Source of the DNA: JBARRO01 sp049644265
GTDB lineage: Bacteria; Bacteroidota; Ignavibacteria; UBA10030
Reading direction: 5' to 3'
Assembly: GCA_049644265.1 (NCBI GenBank)
Contig: JBARRO010000275.1
Coordinates: 1 to 11,732 of the forward strand
Length of the DNA: 11,732 bases
Shown here: one piece after another, positions 1-5,731 of the stretch
How positions within the stretch are numbered: position 1 is the first letter of the stretch
How the letters are laid out: each line of letters starts with the position of its first letter
Made by a program: the position numbers and the translations under genes
The notes under the pieces: model-generated
Told to the model about the DNA's origin: nothing
Database searches by the model: none
What the model saw: only the letters and a program-made list of their open reading frames with translations

Positions 1-213
1 CAACAGACCGGTTTCTGGTTGTCACAGAACCATCCGTCGGTTCATTGGCAGAAAGATTTCTACGACCGTATTCTCCGCGATGAAGAAGAGGTGGAAAGGC
101 ACATTTTGTATATCCTTGAAAATCCTGTGAAGAAAGGCATGGTGGAGAATTGGAAGGAATATCCGTACAAGGGTTCGACGGTATATAAATTGGATGAAAT
201 GGATTTTGTGTAG
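1..213 (+). CDS. REP-associated tyrosine transposase (RAYT / Y1 family), C-terminal part
   Basis: The reading frame is open from base 1 and stops at 211-213, so only the last 70 residues are visible and the start lies outside the window. The segment WQKDFYDRILRDEEEVERH (residues 16-34) followed by the ILENPVKKGMVENW block (about 37-50) and a YPYKGS tail is the typical C-terminal end of IS200-like/RAYT transposases. In this family that region carries the nucleophilic tyrosine (Y21 is the candidate here), while the HUH metal-binding motif would lie upstream and cannot be checked. RAYTs are usually single-copy housekeeping-like transposases that act on REP palindromes rather than on their own ends. 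The hairpin and repeats immediately downstream fit that context. A TTG at 19 is an internal codon, not a start. Whether the full gene is intact cannot be told from this window. Confidence 0.85.
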   Translation, partial: QQTGFWLSQNHPSVHWQKDFYDRILRDEEEVERHILYILENPVKKGMVENWKEYPYKGSTVYKLDEMDFV

Positions 214-231
214 GCTGGTTGAACGCAGAAA

Positions 232-249
232 CGCAGACGTAAGTCTGCG
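232..249. repeat. Perfect hairpin downstream of the transposase (REP-like)
   Basis: CGCAGAC (232-238) and GTCTGCG (243-249) form a 7-bp perfect stem with a GTAA loop, 18 bp after the transposase stop codon. The 10-mer ACGCAGACGT (231-240) recurs at 425-434 inside the second 96-bp repeat. There is no T-tract, so it is not a typical terminator. REP-like palindrome next to a RAYT gene is the best reading, by inference. Confidence 0.55.
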
Positions 250-310
250 CATACCCGATGGAATCATGCGGGACGAAATGGAATTTATTGGAATCGAATT
301 CTGGTAGCAT

Positions 311-490
311 CCTCTGGATTGCGTATACACGTAGACGTGAACCACGATATTCATGCCGGCGTGCCCTAATCCCCATAAAAATTCATCATTGTGCAGTAGC
401 CGCAATCCTCTGGATTGCGTATACACGCAGACGTGAACCACGATATTCATGCCGGCGTGCCCCAATCCCCATAAAAATTCATCGTTGTGT
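311..490. repeat. Two 96-bp direct repeats with internal inverted repeats
   Basis: Copy 1 starts at 311 and copy 2 at 407, both with CCTCTGGATTGCGTATACAC. About 85 bases match with only scattered transitions, up to roughly 394 and 490. Within copy 2, GGATTG (412-417) pairs with CAATCC (463-468), CACGC (424-428) with GCGTG (455-459), and CGTG/CACG (432-435/439-442) forms a small inner hairpin. In copy 1 the outer pair is GGATT/AATCC (316-320/368-372). GTAG tetranucleotides stand at 304, 396 and 489, that is before copy 1, between the copies and at the end of copy 2, spaced 92 and 93 bases. Known REP elements have a GTAG/GGAG-type tetranucleotide beside a hairpin recognised by RAYT, so these are probably REP/BIME-like units. 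Both strands can be read as short open frames across the repeats, but these have no credible start or family. The stretch from 214 to 501 otherwise contains no gene. Confidence 0.7.
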
Positions 491-501
491 AGGAGGAGAT
501 A

Positions 502-894
502 ATGAAATACATTTGCCTCGGCTATTTAGACGAAAAACTATGGAATGGAATGTCTGAGAAAGAACAAAAGACATTCATAAACGAATGCTTCGCATATGAC
601 ACCGAGCTCCGGAAGAATGGGAACATGGTGGGAGGCGAGGCGCTCCAAAGCGTTCAGACGGCCACCACGGTCCGTTACAGGAACGGTAAGCCTGCAGTGA
701 CCGACGGCCCGTTTGCAGAGACCAAGGAACAGCTCGGGGGAATCATGACTCTCGAGGCGCGCGATCTGAACCACGCTATTCAACTCATGTCGAACCATCC
801 TTCAACCCGTATGGGCGGAACATGGGAAATTCGGCCGTCCAACGAGCAAATCAATGCATTGTACGAACAGCAAATTACGAAAAGCATGAAATGA
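502..894 (+). CDS. YciI / DGPF-domain family protein
   Basis: A 130-residue protein of the YCII-related (DGPF) family, which has a ferredoxin-like alpha+beta dimer fold. The diagnostic TDGPFAETKEQLGG stretch lies at residues 67-80, and the C-terminal MGGTWEIRP (104-112) matches the family's G-x-v-E-v-R-P ending. Start: ATG 502 is preceded by AGGAGG (491-496) with a 5-base spacer. This Shine-Dalgarno abuts the end of the second 96-bp repeat, so the repeats lie directly in the 5' region. Family members are often found beside ECF sigma factors or small detoxification proteins; no sigma factor gene is present here. The enzymatic role of DGPF proteins is poorly defined, so no reaction is assigned. 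It is the first of five small co-oriented genes. Confidence 0.88.
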   Translation: MKYICLGYLDEKLWNGMSEKEQKTFINECFAYDTELRKNGNMVGGEALQSVQTATTVRYRNGKPAVTDGPFAETKEQLGGIMTLEARDLNHAIQLMSNHPSTRMGGTWEIRPSNEQINALYEQQITKSMK

Positions 895-911
895 GTCACT
901 CGCGTAATACT

Positions 912-940
912 TCCTGTTCGAAGGTGATTCAAGAACAGGA
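912..940. repeat. Intergenic inverted repeat between the YciI and membrane-protein genes
   Basis: TCCTGTTC (912-919) and GAACAGGA (933-940) form an 8-bp perfect stem. An inner GAA/TTC pair (920-922/928-930) extends it across a two-base bulge, leaving a GGTGA loop. It sits in the 108-bp gap between two operon genes. No T-tract follows, so it may be an mRNA-stabilising or processing hairpin, or an operator-like palindrome. No function can be shown. Confidence 0.4.
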
Positions 941-1002
941 TCGGCCCAAAGCCCGTTCGAGCAACGATCACACCATCACTAATTCACAACTCAAGGAGTG
1001 GC

Positions 1003-1398
1003 ATGAAAACACTTAAGAGCAGCCGTGCAATTGTTGCAGGGTTCCTCACCGTCGTGGTCTTGTCAGTCGGAACGGATTTCGTTCTGGAAAAATACGGAAT
1101 CTTTCCTCCGCAGAGCGAACCTGCCGCATACACCTGGCAGTTGCTCCTGGTTGCTCTGATTTATCGAAGCCTGTACACTGTGGCCGGCGGTTACGTTACC
1201 GCATGGCTGGCACCAGAAAAACACATCCGTCATGCCATCATTCTCGGAATCGTCGGGATCATAGCAGGCACAATCGGAGCAGTGACAACATGGGGTTTTA
1301 CGCATCAGCATTGGTACCCCGTTGCCCTGGTGATCCTGGCCCTGCCTTGCACGTGGCTCGGCGGTGCATTGAAAAAGAATGGTCAGGCAGAAGTCTAA
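1003..1398 (+). CDS. Small four-helix membrane protein, unknown function
   Basis: A 131-residue hydrophobic protein. I do not recognise a named family. Predicted membrane segments by eye are residues about 9-27, 44-66, 76-98 and 104-122. The first loop (about 28-43) holds KYGIFPPQSEPAAYTW, and the second helix region is rich in small residues (TVAGGYVTAWLAP). Start: ATG 1003 with AAGGAG at 993-998 and a 4-base spacer. It lies between the YciI and VOC genes, 24 bp before the latter, so it is likely co-transcribed. The C-terminus KKNGQAEV is polar and probably cytoplasmic. Integral inner-membrane location is inferred from hydrophobicity alone. Confidence 0.8.
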   Translation: MKTLKSSRAIVAGFLTVVVLSVGTDFVLEKYGIFPPQSEPAAYTWQLLLVALIYRSLYTVAGGYVTAWLAPEKHIRHAIILGIVGIIAGTIGAVTTWGFTHQHWYPVALVILALPCTWLGGALKKNGQAEV

Positions 1399-1422
1399 TC
1401 GGGATGGATCTAAGGAGAACCC

Positions 1423-1908
1423 ATGCAAAAAATCACTCCATTCTTGTGGTTCGATAATCAGGCTGAAGAGGCGGCGAAATTCTACACCTCCGTCTTCAAA
1501 AACTCGCGGATCGATAAAGTCACACGTTATGGGAAGGAAGGATTTGAAATTCATGGAAGGCCTGCGGGAACAGTCATGACCGTGAATTTTCAGCTTGAAG
1601 GAAGAGATTTCGTAGCTTTAAACGGCGGCCCCCATTTCAAGTTCACTGAAGCTATCTCATTTTCCATTGACTGTGAAACTCAGGAGGAGGTAGATTATTT
1701 TTGGCAAAAACTTTCGGAGGGTGGGGAGGAAGGACAATGTGGCTGGCTCAAAGACAAATACGGCTTGTCGTGGCAGGTCAATCCCAGGCAATTGGGTCAG
1801 CTGTTGGGAGATCCTGACAAAGAGAAGGCGGGAAGAGTTATGAAGACAATGCTCCAGATGAAAAAGATAGACATCAAGGCCCTCAAACAGGCATACGAGA
1901 ATCGTTGA
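1423..1908 (+). CDS. VOC-superfamily protein, PhnB-like (3-demethylubiquinone-9 3-methyltransferase-type fold)
   Basis: A 161-residue protein of the PhnB-like group of the vicinal oxygen chelate (glyoxalase/bleomycin resistance) superfamily. Family marks are the N-terminal ITPFLWFDNQAEEAAKFYTS (4-23), the FVALNGGPHF strand (63-72), the EEGQCGWLKDKYGLSWQVNP segment (102-121), and the C-terminal helical LLGDPDKEKAGRVMKTMLQM. Many databases label these proteins '3-demethylubiquinone methyltransferase' by fold inheritance, but a methyltransferase activity is not supported by this sequence. Start: ATG 1423 with AAGGAG at 1412-1417 and a 5-base spacer. It is the third gene of the small-protein operon. 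The ligand is unknown; metal-dependent chemistry or small-molecule binding is only the superfamily expectation. Confidence 0.9.
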   Translation: MQKITPFLWFDNQAEEAAKFYTSVFKNSRIDKVTRYGKEGFEIHGRPAGTVMTVNFQLEGRDFVALNGGPHFKFTEAISFSIDCETQEEVDYFWQKLSEGGEEGQCGWLKDKYGLSWQVNPRQLGQLLGDPDKEKAGRVMKTMLQMKKIDIKALKQAYENR

Positions 1909-1942
1909 TCCCAACAACCTGACAAAACCCTGGAAGGAGATC

Positions 1943-2359
1943 ATGATGCGGCGTGATAGTCAACCGGTTTCGAAAGGGAGGATGTGGACAGCGCGGGTCC
2001 TCAGCGGAATCGCCATCCTGTTTCTTCTATTTGACAGCGTCATCCATCTGATGGTTATCGCGCCCGTCGTCGAAGCATTCGGCCAGCTTGGCCTTCCCAT
2101 AAACCTTTCTGTTCCCATCGGAACGATTGAGATTGTCTGTCTCGCCCTCTATGTTGTTCCGAGGACGTCGATCTTTGGTGCAGTGCTGCTGACCGGATAT
2201 CTCGGCGGAGCCATCTTGACGCAGCTTCGGATTGGAGCTCCATTGTTTAGTACTGCGTTGTTTCCCGTATACCTCGGCATTTTGATTTGGGGTGGACTGT
2301 ATCTGACCGATGAGCGTCTCCGTTCCCTTATTCCATTACGAAAGGACGGCCGGACGTAA
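1943..2359 (+). CDS. DoxX-like family membrane protein
   Basis: A 138-residue DoxX-like (DoxX_2 type) integral membrane protein. There are four hydrophobic segments at about residues 18-38 (with the DSVIHLM motif), 55-73 (PIGTIEIVCLALYVVP), 76-95 (IFGAVLLTGYLGGAI) and 103-121 (LFPVYLGILIWGGLYL). The G-x-x-E-I-x-C and LLTGYLGGA patterns are typical of the family. AAGGAG at 1934-1939 gives a 3-base spacer to ATG 1943 and a more usual 6-base spacer to ATG 1946, so the true start may be the second codon. The stop codon overlaps the next start by one base (TAATG), which suggests translational coupling. DoxX relatives have been linked to thiosulfate:quinone oxidoreductase and redox stress, but no specific reaction is assigned here. 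Confidence 0.87.
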   Translation: MMRRDSQPVSKGRMWTARVLSGIAILFLLFDSVIHLMVIAPVVEAFGQLGLPINLSVPIGTIEIVCLALYVVPRTSIFGAVLLTGYLGGAILTQLRIGAPLFSTALFPVYLGILIWGGLYLTDERLRSLIPLRKDGRT

Positions 2360-2919
2360 TGAGAAAGCTGATCACATGGAATATGGTTACCCTGGATGGT
2401 TTTTTTGAGGGAAGAAAGAGCTGGGAAATAGACTGGCATGAATACGTTTGGGGTGAAGAATTGGAGCAAATCTCGATTGAACAATCCAAATCGATTGGCG
2501 TGCTCCTGTTCGGTCGTGTGACGTATCAGGGAATGGCAAGCTATTGGAGCACTGCCAAAGGTGAAATTGCCGATTTCATGAACAGCGTTCCCAAGATCGT
2601 GTTTTCAAGATCTCTCGAGAAGGCGGAGTGGAAGAACACTCGATTGGTGAATGAAGATGCGATGCAGGAAGTAACCAAATTGAAACAGCAATCCGGCAAG
2701 AACTTGTTCATCTTTGGTAGTGCAGACTTCTCCGCAACCATGATGCAGCATGGGCTAATCGACGAGGTTCGGCTTGGCCTCACTCCCGTTGTCTTGGGCC
2801 GCGGAAATTCCCTGTTCAAGCAGAGCTCCACCAGGACGAAGATGAAACTCCTGGAGGCGAGACCTCTCAAGTCGGGTTGTGTGATCCTTCGCTATGAACC
2901 CGAGGAACACAGGAAGTGA
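2359..2919 (+). CDS. Dihydrofolate reductase family protein (RibD C-terminal domain)
   Basis: A 186-residue protein with the RibD-C/DHFR fold. The N-terminal strand KLITWNMVTLDGFFEG (3-18) matches the family's S/N-x-SLDG-x-I-x-G start. LLFGRVTYQGMASYW (49-63) is the nucleotide-binding GR-x-TY region. NLFIFGSADF (115-124) and LIDEVRLGLTPVVLGRGNSLF (133-153) complete the core, with G-S in place of the common G-G/G-S turn. Such stand-alone proteins are presumed NAD(P)H-dependent reductases of unknown substrate; they are not the folate-pathway FolA. Start ATG 2359 overlaps the DoxX-like stop and there is no separate strong Shine-Dalgarno, as expected for coupled translation. It is the last intact gene of the operon. 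Confidence 0.9.
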   Translation: MRKLITWNMVTLDGFFEGRKSWEIDWHEYVWGEELEQISIEQSKSIGVLLFGRVTYQGMASYWSTAKGEIADFMNSVPKIVFSRSLEKAEWKNTRLVNEDAMQEVTKLKQQSGKNLFIFGSADFSATMMQHGLIDEVRLGLTPVVLGRGNSLFKQSSTRTKMKLLEARPLKSGCVILRYEPEEHRK

Positions 2920-2966
2920 ATCAGGAATCCGTATGTCAGTTCGCAATGAGGTCCTGTGAGTAAAAA

Positions 2967-3287
2967 ATGGACCTGTGTGCTGCCGTGGTGAATCCCGCCA
3001 GTCTGAAAAAAGCAATCAAGCTTCGCCATGCCGTTGCCTGATACGTAAGCTCGGCACTAGGATCGGGCGTGATTGTACTTCCCGGACTTGCTGCACAGCT
3101 TGCCGGTCCTGCATCGCTCATCGCGTGGGTGGCTCTGTCCATTGGCAGCTATCCGTTTGCATATACCTTCGCGTCCCTCTCTTCCCGCAATCCCGAGTCC
3201 GGGGGCATCTATGCGCTCGCAAAGGAGAGTTTCGGCCTGCCTGCTGCCGTGACCGGCTGGCTGTTTGCCTTTTGGTACATCACTTAA
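2967..3287 (+). pseudogene. Decayed amino-acid permease (APC family), N-terminal remnant
   Basis: One frame from ATG 2967 reads 24 codons ending in LKKAIKLRHAVA, hits TGA at 3039-3041, then continues YVSSALGSGVIVLPGLAAQL and on through SYPFAYTFASLSSRNPESGG to a TAA at 3285-3287. Across the TGA the product matches the start of APC-superfamily amino-acid permeases: helix 1 with the GSGV-x-x-LPG motif, helix 2, then the Y/R-x-PE-x-GG-x-Y loop and helix 3 ending GWLFAFWYIT. The family normally runs to about 400-450 residues, so roughly three quarters is missing after 3287. Only 60 bp of non-matching sequence separate this point from the next gene. A GTG at 3069 could restart translation but would lack helix 1. 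Nonfunctional remnant is the best reading; recoding at TGA is unlikely because the 3' part is also gone. Confidence 0.8.
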
Positions 3288-3347
3288 GGCATTTCTCCAT
3301 GGGAGAATGAAATCGCGTGTACACTCCGGGTCTTCCGGCCCCACATC

Positions 3348-4163
3348 TCAGAACAGAACATAGCTGAAACCGAGTGCGAGGGTCTGTTTGACCTGTGTTC
3401 GAGCCGAAATCGGTTTCTCGTGGATGATCTGGACGTTCAGGTTTGTGGAGAAGTACTGGCTGATCTTTGCGATGAGAGTATTGTCGCTTCGCACAACAAC
3501 TTCCTCCATCTTTCTGAATGGGGAGAAGAGTTCAAGCTTCGATTTGAAAAAGAGATTCTCCTCCAGGCGGGCGTCGAGCTCCGTGACCGATTCCATCCCA
3601 CCTTCGACGCTCGTCTTCTCGCCTCCGGAATAATTCGTATAGGTGTTCGTGAGGATCTCACGCAGCGCGACCCCAATTCGCGTTTTCACCTCTGGTACCG
3701 GTTGATAGCCGGCGCCGGCGCTCTGTGTCAGGAAGGCCGGGTCGAAGAAGTCTGAAATTGGAGTTCCCACCCCCAACGCATCGTAGGCGTACCCTTTTGT
3801 GAACTGCGTCTTGAAGGAGGCAGCGACATACGGATTGACGTCAACTCCAACGATATATTTGAATTCCGATGCCATATCGATCTTGTCGTCTGTCTTGCGG
3901 ACACCCTGACTGCCAAGTTTGGTGTTGCCATACGCAAAGTTGTAATTGGTCGTCCAGATAGAGGACTCAACTGCGTAAATTGATTTTCCCTCAAGGCTTG
4001 CAGTCCATGCGAGCGCATTCTCTCCTCCTTGCGCCCAATCAGTATACGACACCTGCGTTACCGTTACCCCGCCTACTCCATTGTGCTTCCAGTATGACGT
4101 GTCGGCGACTTGTGCATTTGCAACCAAGGTGAACGATAGAAACATCAATCCTAAGTGTCTCAT
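3348..4163 (-). CDS. DUF3078-type outer-membrane protein
   Basis: A 271-residue exported protein. An N-terminal signal peptide MRHLGLMFLSFTLVANA is followed by a likely cleavage before Q18. The early segment VTVTQVSYTDWAQGGENA (33-50), with its W-x-x-GG motif, is characteristic of the DUF3078 family found mainly in Bacteroidota and relatives. The rest is rich in alternating aromatic/polar strands (for example FKYIVGVDVNPYVAASFK), and the chain ends LALGFSYVLF with a terminal phenylalanine, as in outer-membrane beta-barrels inserted by the BAM machinery. Start: ATG at 4163 with AGGGG just upstream. It lies 33 bp downstream of mscL on the same strand and is probably co-transcribed. Specific function is unknown; no ligand site can be read. 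Confidence 0.82.
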   Translation of the reverse strand: MRHLGLMFLSFTLVANAQVADTSYWKHNGVGGVTVTQVSYTDWAQGGENALAWTASLEGKSIYAVESSIWTTNYNFAYGNTKLGSQGVRKTDDKIDMASEFKYIVGVDVNPYVAASFKTQFTKGYAYDALGVGTPISDFFDPAFLTQSAGAGYQPVPEVKTRIGVALREILTNTYTNYSGGEKTSVEGGMESVTELDARLEENLFFKSKLELFSPFRKMEEVVVRSDNTLIAKISQYFSTNLNVQIIHEKPISARTQVKQTLALGFSYVLF

Positions 4164-4196
4164 AAATATCCCCTAGTTGAGAGTGTATGTATCAGA

Positions 4197-4616
4197 TTAT
4201 TTCAGCACGATCGTGCAATGGCTGCACCGTCGGGCCTCGAGGGGAATGCTCATAAGACATTCCGGACAGGTCTTTGTGGTGGGTGCAGCAGCGACAACTT
4301 GTGCTTTCTTCAGACGGTTCACGGCTTTGATGATGAGAAATACCGCGAACGCAACAATCGTAAAGTCAATCAGGTTGTTAATGAACATTCCATACCGAAA
4401 GATTGCTGCGGGGTGGCCATCCATGGCTGCCCGGATAGTGACTCCGAGGTCGCTGAAATCGACGCCGCCCATCAGCACACCCAGCGGGGGCATTAAGACA
4501 TCGTTTACCATGGAGCTGACGACTTTGCCAAACGCGCCGCCGATGATAATTCCGACCGCCAGGTCGAGCACATTGCCACGCATCGCAAATTCTTTGAACT
4601 CATTGAGAATCTTCAT
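4197..4616 (-). CDS. mscL: Large-conductance mechanosensitive channel MscL with C-terminal four-Cys tail
   Basis: A 139-residue MscL, the inner-membrane pore that opens under membrane tension and releases solutes during hypo-osmotic shock. The family N-terminus FKEFAMRGNVLDLAVGIIIG (7-26) and first transmembrane helix with GGAFGKVVSSMVNDVLMPP (26-44) are intact. The second helix is about 74-100 (YGMFINNLIDFTIVAFAVFL). Instead of the classical acidic coiled C-terminus, the tail holds CPEC (117-120) and CSHC (131-134), a zinc-ribbon-like four-cysteine arrangement seen in some MscL lineages. A purine-rich AAAGGAAA precedes the ATG at 4616. It is transcribed leftward ahead of the DUF3078 gene and divergently from the deacetylase gene. 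Confidence 0.96.
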   Translation of the reverse strand: MKILNEFKEFAMRGNVLDLAVGIIIGGAFGKVVSSMVNDVLMPPLGVLMGGVDFSDLGVTIRAAMDGHPAAIFRYGMFINNLIDFTIVAFAVFLIIKAVNRLKKAQVVAAAPTTKTCPECLMSIPLEARRCSHCTIVLK

Positions 4617-4701
4617 AATGATTTCCTTTCGTTGTTCTGGTCACGGCTATGCAAAACGGATCTCCGATGAAACTAAGACTTTTTTCGATGAACCCGCAAC
4701 A

Positions 4702-4740
4702 AAATGCAACCAATTCTCCCGGAAATGCAAATTCCCGGGA
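4702..4740. repeat. Imperfect direct and inverted repeat in the mscL/deacetylase intergenic region
   Basis: AAATGCAA occurs at 4702-4709 and 4723-4730, exactly 21 bp apart (two helical turns), each followed by an AATTC-CCGG-like stretch. In addition TCCCGG (4717-4722) and CCGGGA (4735-4740) form a 6-bp inverted repeat. Lying between divergent genes, this could be a regulator binding site, but no cognate regulator gene is in the window. Low-confidence inference from arrangement. Confidence 0.35.
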
Positions 4741-4779
4741 TTGACAAGGCTCGCCCGGTTTCTGTGACGGACTTTGCTC

Positions 4780-4808
4780 TTGACGTTCTCAGGCATCATC
4801 GCTACAAT
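4780..4808 (+). promoter_or_regulatory. Sigma70-type promoter for the deacetylase/kinase unit
   Basis: TTGACG (4780-4785) and TACAAT (4803-4808) are separated by exactly 17 bp, five of six matches to each consensus hexamer. Initiation would be expected near 4815, before the chosen start codon at 4858, leaving a leader of about 40 bases. This supports placing the deacetylase start at 4858 rather than at in-frame upstream codons. The form is E. coli-like rather than the -33/-7 (TTTG / TAnnTTTG) promoters of classical Bacteroidetes. Confidence 0.6.
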
Positions 4809-4857
4809 GATAGACATAACCCACCATGTCCTTTGTTACTCATTGTTGAGACTTCGC

Positions 4858-5718
4858 ATGCGACCTGCAAACGTTCTCACACTCACAATCCTTCTCAGTC
4901 TTTCTGTCTTCGCTCAACACACTCCTCTTATCATTCGTTGCGATGATATCGGAATGTGTCACACCGTGAATATGGCGTTTGAGAAGGTTACACAAACCGG
5001 AATTCCTGTTTCTGCGTCGGTCATGTTCGCCTGTCCGTGGTACCAGGAAGCAGTCGAGCTTTTGAAAAAGCATCCGGAAGTGTCTGTCGGAATTCATCTC
5101 ACGCTGAATGCTGAATGGAAGAACTATCGGTGGGGCCCGGTGGCGGGCGCACAGACAGTGCCGACCCTGGTGGACAGCTGCGGGTATTTCTTCCCTTCGA
5201 GGGCAAGGCTATTTGGAAACAATCCGTCACTCCAGGACATTGAAACCGAGCTCCGCGCTCAGATCAAACGCGCACTTGCTTCGGGGTTGACGATTGACTA
5301 TGTGGATTACCATATGAGCGCCGCCGTGCAAACGTCGGATTTGAGATCACTCCTCGAGCGGCTCGCTGCCGAATACAAATTCGGCATCAGCCGTTGGTTC
5401 GGAGAAATCGATGTGCGGGGAGCCTACGCTGTCCCACCGGCACACAAGCTCGACACGTTGATCGCCCAGCTCAGTGCTCCTCTTCCCCTGACTCCAAATC
5501 TGTTGGTGTTTCACATTGGCATGGAAACAGAGGAAATGAACGCCTTGATTGACATGAATCCCTTCGGTCCTGCCGAAATGAGTAAACAAAGGTCCGCTGA
5601 GTTGTCCGCGCTGACATCCCCCGCGTTTCGGGCGCTCTTGAACGACCGACAGTTTGACCTGGTGACCTACAGGGAGCTCATCCGGCGCGTGGGACTATCC
5701 TCAATGCATCGACAATAG
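4858..5718 (+). CDS. Exported ChbG/HpnK (YdjC)-family carbohydrate deacetylase
   Basis: A 286-residue protein of the YdjC/ChbG-HpnK family, metal-dependent deacetylases of N-acetylated sugars related to polysaccharide deacetylases. LIIRCDDIGMCH (24-35) supplies the metal-binding aspartate (D29/D30), VGIHLTLNAEW (77-87) the first histidine (H80), and IDYVDYHMS (146-154) the second (H152). The segment MRPANVLTLTILLSLSVFA followed by QHTP looks like a signal peptide, placing the enzyme in the periplasm or outside, unlike cytosolic ChbG. Start: ATG 4858 was chosen because it begins the signal peptide and lies downstream of the promoter. ATG 4807 is in frame but overlaps the -10 box, and the frame itself opens further upstream. 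The local Shine-Dalgarno is weak (TGAG). The natural substrate is unknown. The histidine kinase gene begins 13 bp after the stop. Confidence 0.85.
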   Translation: MRPANVLTLTILLSLSVFAQHTPLIIRCDDIGMCHTVNMAFEKVTQTGIPVSASVMFACPWYQEAVELLKKHPEVSVGIHLTLNAEWKNYRWGPVAGAQTVPTLVDSCGYFFPSRARLFGNNPSLQDIETELRAQIKRALASGLTIDYVDYHMSAAVQTSDLRSLLERLAAEYKFGISRWFGEIDVRGAYAVPPAHKLDTLIAQLSAPLPLTPNLLVFHIGMETEEMNALIDMNPFGPAEMSKQRSAELSALTSPAFRALLNDRQFDLVTYRELIRRVGLSSMHRQ

Positions 5719-5731
5719 GGTTCTGACAGAC

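Noticed and set aside
22..465. Minus-strand 147-codon open frame across the transposase and repeats
   Set aside because: It is antisense to the transposase end and repeat-derived, with no recognisable family; best explained as a by-product of the repeats.
311..490. Short CRISPR array
   Set aside because: Only two long adjacent copies with no unique spacers of normal size and no cas genes; the structure fits REP-like tandem repeats.
258..557. Plus-strand 99-codon open frame through the two repeats, encoding a duplicated Arg-rich segment
   Set aside because: It is the translation of the 96-bp DNA repeats, has no ribosome binding site and runs into the well-supported YciI gene in another frame.
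2967..3287. TGA recoding (selenocysteine) in the permease
   Set aside because: There is no evident selenocysteine insertion element, the family has no cysteine-like active site there, and the gene is also truncated.
3293..3307. TTCTCC/GGAGAA hairpin between the permease remnant and the DUF3078 gene as a terminator
   Set aside because: Six-base stem with a 3-base loop and no T-tract on either strand; too weak to call.
4774..4857. Longer N-terminus for the deacetylase from an upstream start
   Set aside because: It would overlap the promoter -10 region, and the typical signal peptide begins at ATG 4858.
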